A DNA stretch of 64,000 nucleotides. Source: Sternotherus odoratus (lineage: Eukaryota; Chordata; Testudines; Kinosternidae). Both the position numbers and the translations under genes were made by a program. The stretch covers positions 93,929,890 through 93,993,889 of the forward strand of contig JAVMKO010000003.1 in assembly GCA_032164245.1 (NCBI GenBank). The letters run 5' to 3'. Positions 43,661-55,385 of the stretch are shown here, piece after piece. Position 1 is the stretch's first letter. Each line of letters opens with the position of its first letter. Below the pieces are notes generated by a model. It saw nothing but the letters and a program-made list of their open reading frames with translations, did not search any database and was not told the origin of the DNA.

Positions 43661-46600
43661 ATTCAGGGAGGCTGGTCACTAGCACCTATGACTGCAGTAA
43701 GTATCGTTGGTATCTTCTTGGGCGTTTTCTCAGCCCCAATTTTTATTGTGTGGCAGATAAAGAACCCTATTGCTGAAACATGGTCTCTGTGTGATTACTA
43801 GACCTCATTATTTTCCCCACTTCCAAAACAACAAGAAATGGCCTCAGCTCAGGAAAGCACTTAAACCCCTGCTTCAGTCCCACAGATTTCATATACAGAA
43901 TGATTACATGCATTCAAAAATGGTAAATGGGGGGGGGGGGGGAACCTGGAAATCACTCCAAGAGCTACCTATACAGTCAAAGTGTCAAACAAAAAAGTGA
44001 AAGGAATTTCCCCCCCTAAAGTTTCATATTATGGGAGGGTCTGGCATCATTGTTAGCTGTTTGAAGCAGGGGCCACCCCTTTGTTCTATGCTTGTACAAA
44101 ACCTAGCACAAGGGTGTCCATGGGCTCCTAGGTGCTATTGCAGTACTAACAATAGCCATTATAGTTGCCTAATACTTTCCATTGTAAGCCTCTCTTTTGA
44201 TATATAGTGTTGTGTGTAACTCTGTTACTCAAGCTACTAGTGGGATAGACCATGCCAGCTAGGCACTGCCCTGCACTAGGGATGGCATGGTGCTGTACTT
44301 TTCCAGGGCAGGGCGAGCACCAGAGTGCAAATCTGCCTGGACCCAAAGCAAGCCATACAGGTGAGAAAGGCCCTTCAGTTCCCTATGCCCCACTGCTCCC
44401 TCGCCCCTGTTCCCCACCCCCACAATATGTGCAGTCAAAATCTAGCCCACAAAGGGCCTGCTCCCATTCCTGTGTCAATAAACAACTCTTACTGGCATCA
44501 ATCGCGGCAAGATTGTGCCCAGAGAACAGAGCAACTGGAATAAAATGACAAATTGATCCACGTAGATTCAACTGAGAAAAATATATGCTAAATATTTGTA
44601 GATGCTACATTAATTTAGTGCCTGTATTTTCGGAGTGATATCATTGCTTTGGCCTGCTAATCATTCATCATTATTTTTCAAATGAATCATACACTGTTAG
44701 CTAGTGATGTTTCAATGCAGTACCTGGACAATTTAGGGAAAAAATAATACATGGCTGGGGGAAAGAGTTATATTTTGATGGTTTTGCACTTCTTAAAAAC
44801 AATATAACTTGTTTCTCCCTGTTTGGAAGCATCAGCTCAAGTCTCTCCATGTCATCTTAGTATCAATAAACTGTTGCTAGGATGTGAATGTTTCCATGGC
44901 AATAGGTGAACTCTCTAGCTGCATTGACAGCTAGAATTCCTTCCTCCCTCCCTCATATTATTGAATTCTTTCTTAGCTTCTGAACTAAATGTATACATAA
45001 AAATAGAACATCAATGGGTAAATTCTGCATTGACTTGGACACTGTGCAATCTCTGTTTCTTCAATGTGACTGCAAGGGTTGGAATGAAGCAAGAATCTGG
45101 CCACAACCATAGTTTGCTGCTTTCTTTTGATTCAGATTTCTAACATGGAGCCAGTATGGTAAGTACCATGCTCAGAAAATGGCCAGAAATCCTGAAGAAC
45201 TCAGGTTTTCTTGCAAGAAGCTGAATTTTCAGTCCTGGCAGTCTCTTTCCTCTCCCTTGTTTTGTTCTTTTCATGGAGTACTTAAGAATACAGAGCCACT
45301 TTTCAGCACACTCTGTGAACAGAAGCAGGCTGTGGTGTGATTGCCACCTGTTGGGTCTGAAACTGCAACTGCAGTGTTGTGAACTATGAGATTTCTGGAG
45401 CTTCAGAGCTCGTGCTGTGGTAGGGTAATCTGGTGTCCTCTACACAATGTTTTCAGGCCCCTGGAGGATTTACAAAAAAAAACAAGTGTTTTGCTTTAGT
45501 GTACATAACCCCTAAGCCCACCCTCCAGAGACTGGCTACCTGAAGCAGCTCTTGGCCTTCTGAGCAGGTGAAGGTTGCAAAAGGTTGGTCAGGGCAGGTG
45601 CATTACAAGAACCATGTCCCTGCCAGTTTTACAAACAGCAGCATTTTGACCCAGCTTCCATGAAGCACTCTTTAGAATCAGGTCCGCTGACCGTGCTGTT
45701 TCAACTCCACCAGTGCAACTGATCGGAGGCTGGCTAACAAGTGTGCTCCTCAAAAACCACCCCCACCAGACCTGTCACTCGTTTCCTCTCCTTCTTTCCA
45801 CAAGATCTTCCCATAATTGCTTGCCCCCTTCAGCACAATATTCACATCCCCCTGAGCTGACCAAATCCCATGGAAACACTCCAGGACACTCTGCTTACTC
45901 TGTAACTCATGTATTTCTCTCCTCCTGTTGTGAGGTTTTAGGTAGGGGTTTTTTAGAGCTACACCATTTAGGTTCTTGTTGTTGCCACTAGGCACCTGAT
46001 TTTGCTTGAGGAGCTATTTAAATAAACTCCCATTAAATCAGAAAGGGAAAAAAAGACATTGAAAACTCAAAAAACCCCAAAAACAAATGAATCTGCATTT
46101 TAACAAACTCCCTCGTCCTCTCTCCATTTATACAATCTCTTAACAGGAAAATCTCTTGCTTGAAAGTCTTTCAAATGGCATTAAATATCTCTGTTGGGAA
46201 AAAGGGAGACTAGGGATGGTCCCTTCCATTTCCTAGTTTCTCTTCTTGCTATTTCTTCTTAAGACAAAGCAAGAAAAATGCACACAAGGGGATGGAGTGA
46301 AGAATGACAAAAGATAGGAAAATGAAGCTTCTGCCTCTAGTTTTTGCAGTTCATTTTCTAGAGCCCACAAGCACAGCATATGACCCAACTAGCCCCTCCT
46401 GGACCCTGGCTTCACATTCCTGGTTGTAGAAAAAAACAAAAAACAAACATCTGGCTTGATTGCTCCAATTTTTGTCTCACCAGGCTTTAGAAGGCAAAAC
46501 TTCCACTTCTAACAGATTTCTCTGTCATTATGTTCAGCTTGCCTAACTGGTCTCAGCAGGGAGTTGTTAGATGACATTTCTCCTGGCTGCCTACAATGGA

Positions 46601-46710
46601 CTCTTGTTCGACAGCTGGCAAAAAGGGGAAGGTAGGAGATATAAGCTGAGGTAAAAATTACCCCCCAAGGAAGGGGGAAATTAACTGAAACTTTACATTC
46701 ACCTCTTAGA

Positions 46711-47240
46711 TCGGGGTGGCCAACCTATGGCTTCAGAAGTTAATATGTAGCTCCTTGTATAGGTACCGACTCTGGGGCTGAAGCTACAGGTGCCAACTTT
46801 CCAATGTGCTGGGGGATGTGGGGTGGGGAAAGAGTCACTCCTCAACCCCGTCTGTGCTACAGACCCTGCCCCCACTCCACCTCTTCCCACCCCCTCCCCT
46901 CAGCCTGCAGTGCCCTCGCTCCTCCTCCATCCCACCAGAACCTCCCACATGCCAGGAAACAGCTGATCAGGAGGTGCAAGGAGGGAGGGGAAGGTGCCGA
47001 TCAGGCAGGGCCAACTCCATGCACCAGCCTAGGAAGCACGTGCCTGGGGTGGCACTCTGTAAAGGGCTGCATTCTAGCTACCCTGCTTCCCCTTCACTCC
47101 TCTGGCCGCGCTGCCATCCCCGTTGCTCCTCCGGCTGTGCTGCCCCCCCCCCTTTTTTTATTTTGCTTGGGGCAGCAAAAAAGTTCAGCTGATCGCAGGG
47201 CCAGCTCTTGCTGCCGGTGGGCAGGAGTTTGCTGGGAGTG
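46711..47240. mobile_element. hAT-like non-autonomous element, composite
   Basis: TCGGGGTGGCCAACCTATGG at 46711 is a CAGGGGTGGCCAACC-type hAT terminus. 'gccaactttccaatgtgct' follows as in a turtle repeat I recall. From about 46990 a second repeat with 'tttgcttggggcagcaaaaa' (47163) appears nested. The right hAT end was not found. The 161-codon and 128-codon plus frames (46804-47289) lie in the C-rich part and are not genes. Confidence 0.5.
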
Positions 47241-49128
47241 GGGGGCTGCTCACATATTACGTTGGCTCTTTGCCAATGTACAATGGTAAATTCTGGCTCC
47301 TTCTCAAGATCAGGTTGCCACTCCCTCCCCCCATCTTAGATAGATGCTCCAGCCATGGCAATGGAGATGGTCCCTTCTAGCTCCCTTTCTTTGTCTGGTA
47401 TAGTCAGACCATCTTCCAGGAAGGAGGGGGGAAAAGGCTGAATGGAGTGATGGTAAATCCCTGTATCCCAACAGGTAATAGCAGTGGTGATGGTGATCAA
47501 TCATGGTGAGCTGATTAGCCCTGCTAGAGATGACATCCTTGAGACCCATCAATTATTTATGATGATAAAGTTCTTTGGTGAAATCTGATCAAATCTGAAT
47601 ACAAACTTGCACAAAACAAAAAACTGGGGGAACAATTTCAGACCCCATGTATGAGGTCATCAGCCCACCACATCTCCCTCAAAATACTCAAGGTGAGCAG
47701 TGTGCTAGACTGTCAATATGCTCGGCCTATTTTTGAGGAACTATGTCTAAATATTTCTGGCATGTGGTATTCAATGTCTTTGTTTGCCAAATGGTTTGGG
47801 CAACATTCCTTGGTTATATAATATGAATAGATTTCCCAGGCATGCCTCCCAGGTAGACAGATTAAGGAGGTCGCAAGTTAAGAAGAAATGTGTCTGGAAC
47901 TCCCTTGCTAAAATATTCACTGTACATTGCTGCCTTTCAGCCTCTGCCCTAGGCTGTTCCTTTGTTTTCCAGAGTTAATTCCTTGGAAAAACTCCCAGTC
48001 AGAGGGCCATCAGCGAATCGTAGGGTGTCCGAGCCAACAGTGATGTTCCTCCATATCACAAAACACATACTTTTTGATTTCCCTTGCTTTGTCAGTCCTA
48101 TTAATATCAGACAGATTATAGATATTGAATTTGGTGTCTTCCACAGGTATATGTGCTAGTCAAGGCCTTTGAAAAACTGTTCCCGGCTTCACAGCTCTTC
48201 TGACCCATTTGCCTACCTGAATTTTTCATCATTTTAAAATTGCTGTACTTATTTCCTACAAAGACCAGCTCCTCAGCTGGTGTAAGAATGTGTAGTGCCA
48301 TGCAATTCAGAGACAGGCCTATTTGCCCAGGTATTTTGCAGCTGTCACTGGACCAGGCTTTGATGAAAATGGTGGAGTAAGCTACATGATGCTAAGTCCG
48401 CATCCACAAGTGTAACTGACATGCTGAGAAGCAACAAAGAGATTGTTGCTGGAAAAACAACTAATGATGTAAGAAAAAAAACTCCGAGTTGCCTTTAGCT
48501 GTGAATGAAAAGGCTTCAGCCTGTCAAATTCAGACATTCATAGCTTTAAAATGACTTCTCAGGTTGTTTTCAGATAGTTTCATTTAAATAAACAGTAGGC
48601 TAAATTCAGAGGTGGCATAAATGGTGCGTTAAATTGGTTATCAGAGTAAGCTGATTGCAATTTACAGCCCAAAAGCCTGATCCAAAGCCCATTGAGGTTA
48701 ATGGAAATCTAACCATAAACTTCAGTGGATGTTGGAATAGGGTTCAAGAGGGAATGAGGAGAGCGCCTGGCCAGAAAACTTACTAGTAAGGACCAGGCAA
48801 TGTAAGAAGGAATGAGAAAAACAGGGGTCCTGAGCTAATGTCATTTACATTACACAGTGTTGCATAAAGTTCTGTGCAAGTTGCCAATGTGCCAAGAATC
48901 CCCCGTTTCTGTTTCTTTCAAAGACACTGTGTGTACAGGCCTTACCTAAGTGTCTGTGGGATGAGGCCATCATAGAATAAGAGTGACTGTCATTTTCTCT
49001 TCTTCATAAAAGGTGATAGAAAACTTGGCTGCCAGACGTCCATGTGATACTCATTCTTCAGGTCTTGAATGAAGCCCTAGAAACTCTTCTGAGGAACTGA
49101 TGATAACTGAAATGTAATATATGGAGAT
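47241..49128. other. Unassigned non-coding DNA
   Basis: No gene I can support. A polypyrimidine tract and AG near 47953-47972 are followed by a short CpG-containing open stretch, discussed as a weak exon candidate. 48660-48730 holds a piece of a palindromic repeat ('cctgatccaaagcccattga'). Confidence 0.35.
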
Positions 49129-49320
49129 ATACCTATCTCATAGAACTGGAAGGACCTTGGAAGGTCATCAAGTCCAGTCCCCTGCCTACACTAGCAGGAC
49201 CAAGTACTGTCCCCTGACAGATTTTTTGCCCCAGATCCCTAACTGGCCCCCCTCAACGATTAAACTCACAACCCTGGCTTTAGCAGGCCAATGCTCAAAC
49301 CACTGAGCTCTCTCTCCCCC
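49129..49320 (-). mobile_element. tRNA-headed SINE with CR1-like tail
   Basis: On the minus strand the 5' head has an intact box A region (AGCTCAGTGGTTTGAGC, plus 49293-49309), then 'ggcctgctaaagccagggtt', then a degenerate box B (near 49257-49269). The 3' half ends in a CR1-type tail ('ggaaggaccttggaaggtca' in plus orientation at 49148). tRNA head plus CR1 tail is the design of the tortoise pol III SINE, which borrows CR1 enzymes. Strong evidence for a turtle source. Confidence 0.85.
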
Positions 49321-49894
49321 ACTAACCTATTATTAGTAGCTTTTTCATTTGTCTGCATATCAAAAAAGCTAGCATGTTTGAATGTGAAACTATTGAGACC
49401 TGGGCCTCCCCTCTTATCCCCAGCATTTTAACCTACAGGAGCCCCAGAATTTACCTATTTCACTAGCACACACACACCCCTACAATGTCCCAACAGCCCT
49501 CTAAAACCATAACTCTGCTCTATAGGGATACCATGAAGAGGGGGAATGAAAAAAGAAATGTAATGTGTCTTTAAAAATATCAGTTTAATCTAATCTAGGT
49601 CCCCAGACACTAAAATATCTCAATTATAATCTCATGGGTTTTGAATGGTATCATTAGAAGGCAGAGTTAGGGTTTCTGCTGAAGAAGAAAAGTTCAATTA
49701 TGAAAGCTAATGGAAGGGGGAAATGGGCATAAATCCTTCTATAATCAAATGCAGGCAGTGCACAAGATTTCAGTGAGTTTTACTGCGGGGAGACTGGAAT
49801 GCTATGTGGCAGGGCAGAGATAAGGTCCTTTGGAGGCCATAACTGCATTCCTGTACCTTGCTATGGGTGGATTTCTTTTAAGTTTATACATTAA
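49321..49894. other. Unassigned non-coding DNA
   Basis: Nothing recognised. Confidence 0.4.
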
Positions 49895-50972
49895 CTAGCG
49901 AAAATACCTGGCATTGCTCGGGTCAGTCGGAGGTGGGGAGGGAGCAGACAGCTGAGCGAGTGCGGGGTCCGTTGGATGGGGGCAGAGAGCAAATCTGACA
50001 CCCCCACCTCACCCCCCCGACCAAACCCGACACCCCCACCTCACTTACCCCTCGACCAACCCCGACTCACATTTTCACCCCCCCACCCAAACCCAACACC
50101 CCCACATCTCCCCCCTACCAACCCCAACACCCCGTGACCAACACCCACACCTCACCCCCCGTAGACCAAACCTGACACACCCACCTCACTTTCCCCCCCC
50201 AACCAAACCCGACACCCCTACCTACCACCACAAACCCGACACCCACACCTCACTTACCCCTCGACCAACCCCGACCTCCCTTCTCACCCCCCCAACCAAA
50301 CTCAACACCCCCACCTTACCCCCCCACCAAACCCAACACCCCCTGACCAACCCCAACCCCTACACCTCACCCCTCACCCACCCACACACCTTCCCACCCC
50401 CCCAGACCAAACCCAACACCCCCACCTGACCCCCCAACCAAACCCGACACCCCTACCTCACTTACCCTCCAACCAAACCCAACTTGGGTCCGTCGGAGGT
50501 GGGGAGGGGGCAGAGAGCTGAGGGATTCCGGGGTTCATTGGAGGGGGGAGGGGGCAGAGGGATTCCGGGGTCCGTCAGAGGTGGGGAGGGGGCAGAGAGC
50601 TGAGGGATTCCGGGGTTCTATTGGAGGGGGGAGGGGGAGAGAGCTGAGGGATTCCGGGGTTCTGTTGGAGGGAGGAGGGGGCAGAGAGCTGAGCGAGTGT
50701 GGTGTCTGTTGGAGGGGGTATTATGACATCATAACTATGTCACAGAGAACAGCAGCTGCCCAGCTGATGTGATTGGCCTTTAAAGAATTTCACTCCTGTG
50801 GGGCGTCAGAGGTGAGATTTGAAAAATTTTCGACTCTTATGGTCATTAGGACCCCAAGACCTCTAACTGTACCAAATTTCAAGTCTCTAGCTCAAACGGT
50901 GTGGAAGGAGTAAGCTTACATACATACACACACGCATACACGCATTCACCATTTGACTTTTATATATAGAGA
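49895..50972 (-). mobile_element. Helitron, non-autonomous, copy 2 (inverted)
   Basis: On the minus strand it starts TCTCTATATATAAAAGTC after A (plus 50973 is T) and ends CGCTAG before T (plus 49894 is A). The terminal hairpin region ACCCGAGCAATGCCAGGT precedes the end. It shares both ends with the copy at 28376-29069 but is about 380 bp longer, because its middle holds a C-rich array ('cccgacacccccacctcac' units, 49996-50480) plus the inverse of the 47 bp unit (50487-50720). No Rep-helicase. Confidence 0.85.
49996..50720. repeat. Two minisatellite arrays inside Helitron 2
   Basis: 49996-50480: units built on 'aacccgacacccccacctc', roughly 25-40 bp each, nearly devoid of G. 50487-50720: 'agagagctgagggattccgg' recurring four to five times, the inverse of the Helitron 1 unit. 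Confidence 0.85.
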
Positions 50973-52409
50973 TAACATTCACAGTTAAGTTAAACACTTG
51001 GTTTGGGGATAATTACAACATCCCTATAATGTAGTGTACCCTAAACTACTGAGATGTATTTTCAACTTTAAATCTATTTTAATGGAGTTTTTGGTCTAGG
51101 GCTAGATAAAGCATCTGAATCACTACTGTGTTACTCCAGTTTTATACTAGTGTAATGCCATTAAAAGAATCGGGTCACACTAGTGTAAAACTGGACTAAC
51201 AGAGCAGAACATCAAACCTCAAATCTCGTTCACAATCTCCAGCATGTATCCCTCATGTTCCTTGTTTAGTTCACTTTTTTCAATTAAACAGTTTAAACAA
51301 ATTTCCTCTCATTACCAAGCACCCTGATGTCAATTTTCCTGTGTTTAGCTATTTACATTTTTTGATTCAAGACTTTCCCTGCTGTGTCATAAATATTGTC
51401 CTTTTATTTGCAGTCATAGGGTTTTTATGCCTTGTTGTAGACGCTTCAGACTGCTTCCTTTTTATTGTTACTGCTAATGAAGCTCTCTCTGACACATCTC
51501 TACTTAGAGCATCTCTATTTTTCCCCTGGGTAATATAATGTAATACCTAATTTGTATGAACTGGAAATATGGCAGATCAGAGCATCTGTATTCCAGTTTA
51601 AGTTGAACAAGATCCAGCATCTACACTGATTAAACATCTGGTGAAATGAGCAGATTCCAGCTTTTTCAAAGCCAAGCATCCTTTGAAAACCTCCTTTTCA
51701 TGGCTCAGGGATAAATGGGAGCAAAAGGCAGGTTAATGTCTAGGTGACTTGGTATCTTGTTCTTGGGTTATTGTGGCAGTAGGACTCAGGCTTAAACTTC
51801 TGGTGCAGCCAAGCACACTCACTGTCTGCAGGCCTGGCTCTCCCAGGAGAAGCTGATGAGCTCCAGTATGTCAGCTGCTAACTGCCCCAAGGAACCAGAA
51901 CTGCAGCCAAGGATCAACACAAACTCCTGATCATATTCCCCTCCACTTCCATGCCAGCAGAAAGGAGAGGGTGGCGAAGGAGCCTCTCTGTTGGCTCCAG
52001 AACACGAGAGGATTCTCCTTACACCAGGCTAATTTTTCTTGGCCCAGCACTAGGTTTATAGGTTCTGACCATGCAAAGAGTCCCACCACATAAAATTATT
52101 TAGTCCTAACTCTAAAAAAACCTGCACGGAATGTTATTCTTTGCAACATGCACAGGTGTTCCGTGGACCTCATTATGGGCTACCCAATACAATCTCATAG
52201 CATCCATTCATGTCAGAAATAGTATTCAGCAACAACTTCTAACACATATTGATGGTGGTGCTCCTAGGGTCATCCCGTTGGAAAGAAGTCAGGACAAGGG
52301 TGAATTTTATTCCACATCAGAGCTTTTGTTGCTCTTTGAATTGTTCACATTCAGGAGTGCAAAGCACTCAGTCACTTTGGAGAACCTCACCCATTCTTAA
52401 GCTAAAGCT
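50973..52409. other. Unassigned DNA with one small MITE remnant
   Basis: 51100-51200 has 'gttactccagttttatacta' against 'cactagtgtaaaactggact', a palindromic MITE core. Otherwise nothing recognised. Confidence 0.4.
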
Positions 52410-52417
52410 GTCTAAAG

Positions 52418-54120
52418 CAGTGGTCGCCAACCTTTCAGACCTCAGCAACCACTAAACTCACAATTTGAATCCCGCGGACCACTAACATGGACCCTACTCC
52501 TTCCTGCAGGGGCTGCCGTGCGGGGTCTCTCGCGGCCACAGGGGCACACTTAGGGTGACCAGATCGGAAGAGTGAAATATCAGGACACATTGGGCGACAA
52601 GACGGGGGGAAGGAAGAGGGGGCCGACATGAGCAGGGGGCGGGGCATGAGCAGGGGGAGGGTTATGGGGGGGCATGACAGGCACAGGTGCAAAGCCCTGA
52701 CTGGATCCATGAGAGGGGGCACACAGCCCTAGGAAGCTGAAAGGGGTTGTAGAAACCACAGGGCCAGGGGCAGAGGGCTCCGGCTCTAGCCCCTGGCCAA
52801 AGCCGCAGGATGGGGTGCAAGATCCTGGTTGCAGTCAGACCCAGTTGCAGGGCAATAATATGTTAAAAGGTTTTTAAAAATTGCTCGTCAATGTTTTTAA
52901 GAGACAGAATTAGGATGCTGGGCTAAAGAGAAACATATGGTCCAGTCTGCATTTGTGCCTTTGATTCAAAGCTCTGGTAGGTACCTGAGTTTGGATTTCA
53001 GGTGGATCCCATATCATTTCTATATGTTTCTCTCTCTCTCTCCTCCTCCCGCCCCACAATTCTAGCTCAACCTCCTGTCTGGACTGGGCCATCCAGTTCT
53101 GAGGCTGTCCTTCCTGGTGGGGAGTGATGCACTACTTTCCCCATCCCCTCTACCCACTGAAGGGGTCTGAGGAATAGAAAAGACCCTAGTTTGGAGCAAG
53201 CGAAGACAAGTCTCATGCTTTTGCATGTTAGGTACCAAGGCAGAGGCATTTTTGTGGACTCCAGCTAAGAACAGCACTCGCCTCCTTGGGAATATTCAAA
53301 TCCCTGCTCCTCCTAAGTGACACTGCCTAGGCATTGGAGTTGTCCTGATCCCTGGAAGGGGAGGCACAGACAGATCAGTCTGTCTTTGAAGTGAGGAGCC
53401 TGGTGTAAATAGCTGCGGGATTGACTGCACAGAAACCACTATTTGAATTCAAGAGGACATTTACATTTTTATCAAGTGTAAACAGCTGGGGGCATGGGGC
53501 AGATGTGGACTGGGAAGGGGGAGGGAGCTCTCTGCCCCTGCCCCCTTCTGCTGGCCGTTGCCTGCATGTAAGCACCCTCCCTTCCCCTCCCCCATCTGCC
53601 CAAGCAGCATTCGCGGCGGAGCCAGAGAGCTGTCCTGCAGCTGACTCTCTCTGCCCAAGGGTGGGGGGCAGTGGGCGTGGGGCTGATGAGGGGCCGGATG
53701 TGGAGCTGGGGTGGGGGGGGCAGCCGGGAGCTCTCTGCCCCTACCCCCCCTCTGCCGGCACCGGCTGCAAGCAGCCCTCCTCCCTCCTCCCCCCCCCCCC
53801 GCAGTTCCAGCAGCATGTGCGGCAGCAGAAAGCTGGCTGCCTAGTCTCTGCCTGGGGCAGTGGGGCGTGCTGCGGGCTCCTGCCAGCAGGAGGGTGCTGT
53901 GGCCGCCCGGGAAGGAGCAGTAAGTCAAGCACCCCCCACCCCCCCCGCCCCACAGGGGCACACTCGCGCTGCTCCGGGGGAAAGCACCATGCTCCCGGCA
54001 GGCGGGGGGGGGGGGGGCTCCCGCCGCTTGCCTCCCCCCCACTCCGAAATTTCCCCGTGGACCACCCAAATTTTCTCGCGGATCATCAGTGGTCCGCGGA
54101 CCACTGGTTGGCGACCGCTG
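52418..54120. mobile_element. hAT element, non-autonomous, 8 bp duplication
   Basis: 1703 bp from CAGTGGTCGCCAACC (52418) to GGTTGGCGACCGCTG (ending 54120). GTCTAAAG is present perfectly on both sides (52410-52417 and 54121-54128). An 8 bp duplication and CAG...CTG ends are diagnostic of hAT. 'gtggtccgcggaccac' is a subterminal palindrome at the right end. The interior is a GC-rich imperfect tandem of about 200 bp units (53490-54060) plus unrelated DNA (52860-53480), with a truncated MITE at 52551. No transposase. The 296- and 202-codon open frames across the GC-rich part are artefacts. Confidence 0.9.
52551..52610. mobile_element. Truncated TAGGGTGACCAG MITE
   Basis: TAGGGTGACCAGATC at 52551 is the left end of the MITE family at 22286. 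The right end is absent. It is captured inside the hAT element. Confidence 0.6.
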
Positions 54121-54164
54121 GTCTAAAGTGTAATTCTCTTGCTGTGGAAAAGTATACAGGTAAA

Positions 54165-54380
54165 ACTATTTGGTACCAGAGATACAGGAGGCCTCAGTGG
54201 TCCTCCCTGCTCTGCTGCTGTCTTGCTGGAGGACCTTGGGCAAGTCACTTCACCTCTCTGTATCTCCATTTGCCATCCCATCATTTCACTCTTTTATCCA
54301 TTAAACGGTAAGCTCTATGGGGCAGGGACTATTGCTAACTGTGTGTCTCAACAGTGGCTAACTTAGTACTAATTTGTTTG
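54165..54380 (+). mobile_element. MIR-like CORE-SINE
   Basis: GACCTTGGGCAAGTCACTT at 54232-54250 is the conserved MIR core, followed by 'cacctctctgtatctcc'. The 3' part 'gctctatggggcagggact' is a tail shared with other ancient copies here. An old, inactive pol III retroposon. Confidence 0.7.
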
Positions 54381-54492
54381 ACATAATTACATTTGAGGGA
54401 ATGTCTTCCATCAGCTCCAACAAACCTCATGTGGATGAAAAAATAATGTGCAGCTTTTCACAAAGTTTTTTCTTGGACTCAGAAAATAAATA

Positions 54493-54979
54493 TACCGTAT
54501 TTTTCGCCCTATAAGACGCACTTTTTCTTCCCCAAAACGGGGGGGAAAAAGTTGGTGCGTCTTATAGGGCGAATGTGCGCCCCGGTTCCCCCCTCCCCGC
54601 CGCGGGCGGGCTGCCGGGAGCGTCCCGGTTCCCCCCTCCCCGCCGCGGGCGGGCTGCCGGGAGCGCTCCCGGCAGCCCGCCCGCGGCGGGGAGGGGGGAA
54701 CCGGGACGCTCCCGGCAGCCCGCCCGCGGCGGGGAGGGGGGAACCGGGACGCTCCCGGCAGCCCGCCCGCGGCGGGGAGGGGGGAACCGGGACGCTCCCG
54801 GCAGCCCGCCCGCGGCGGGGAGGAGGGAACCTCGGCGGCCCGCCCGCGCGGCGGGGACAGGAGAGCGAAGCGCTTTTTTTTTTTTTTTTTTTTTTTTTCC
54901 TTTTTTTCCCGGCTTTTTCATTAAAAACCGAGGGGGCGTCTTATAGGACGGAGCGTCCTATAAGACGAAAAATACGGTA
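54493..54979. mobile_element. 487 bp TIR element with giant inverted arrays
   Basis: TACCGTATTTTTCG at 54493 and CGAAAAATACGGTA ending 54979 are perfect inverses. The inner 'ccctataagacgcac' and 'gcgtcttatagg' also pair. The flanks suggest a TA or ATA duplication. The interior is a 43 bp GC-rich unit, two copies in one direction (54581, 54624) and three or more in the other, meeting at GAGC|GCTC (54664/54665), then a poly-T tract (54874-54898). The superfamily is not clear to me. Open frames on both strands (119-142 codons) reflect the array. Confidence 0.85.
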
Positions 54980-55385
54980 ATACTGAGCTGGTTCCTTTTA
55001 ATGAATCCTTTGTATTGGCATAGCTACAGATTTTCTTATAGTGGCTCAATAAAAAATAAATAAATAAGGTCTCGCGGTCTGGGTTCTCACTTTGAATGAT
55101 GTCTTGACAAGGTGGTATTGTCAGATCTGTGTCTTGTTTATTGTATTTCATATGGTTTCGGTGATACTAGGTATCTTTGCTTTGTTATTACAGGAAAAAT
55201 TGATAAGACTTTTTCTTCAGGATGGGGAGACTGTGTCCAGGATTTTCTTAAATAATTTGAGTATCTAAAACACATTGACAAGCTTTTCTTAGATTTCTAA
55301 TTCGCTATACAAATAAAGCTTACATGTTTTCCAACTCAAGTACATCCTCGGATGAGGCATCGCCAAAGTTTTCACACTGTGGGCG
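54980..55385. other. Unassigned non-coding DNA
   Basis: Nothing recognised; a short TAAA-like run lies near 55049-55067. Confidence 0.4.

Larger units (their letters stand above)
42862..46710. other. Mostly unassigned non-coding DNA
   Basis: No gene. Included minor items: a CT run (43344-43360) followed by GCGCGC; a MITE remnant at 43455-43660 of the family seen at 9449; a G run at 43929-43942; and an ancient SINE tail at 44030-44145. 44560-44720 is repeat-free and AT-rich, with nothing to define a function. Confidence 0.4.

Noticed and set aside
49996..50480. CRISPR array or telomere-like satellite
   Set aside because: Units vary in length and sequence without unique spacers. The array is bounded by Helitron ends in a vertebrate genome.
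53421..54311. 296-codon plus frame and 202-codon overlapping minus frame
   Set aside because: Both strands are open through a GC-rich tandem array inside a bounded hAT element. The protein is low-complexity, and the plus frame runs past the transposon end into host DNA.
54552..54980. 119-142 codon frames on both strands with Gly/Arg/Pro repeats
   Set aside because: They read the opposing 43 bp GC arrays of a TIR element; the repeat period, not selection, keeps them open.
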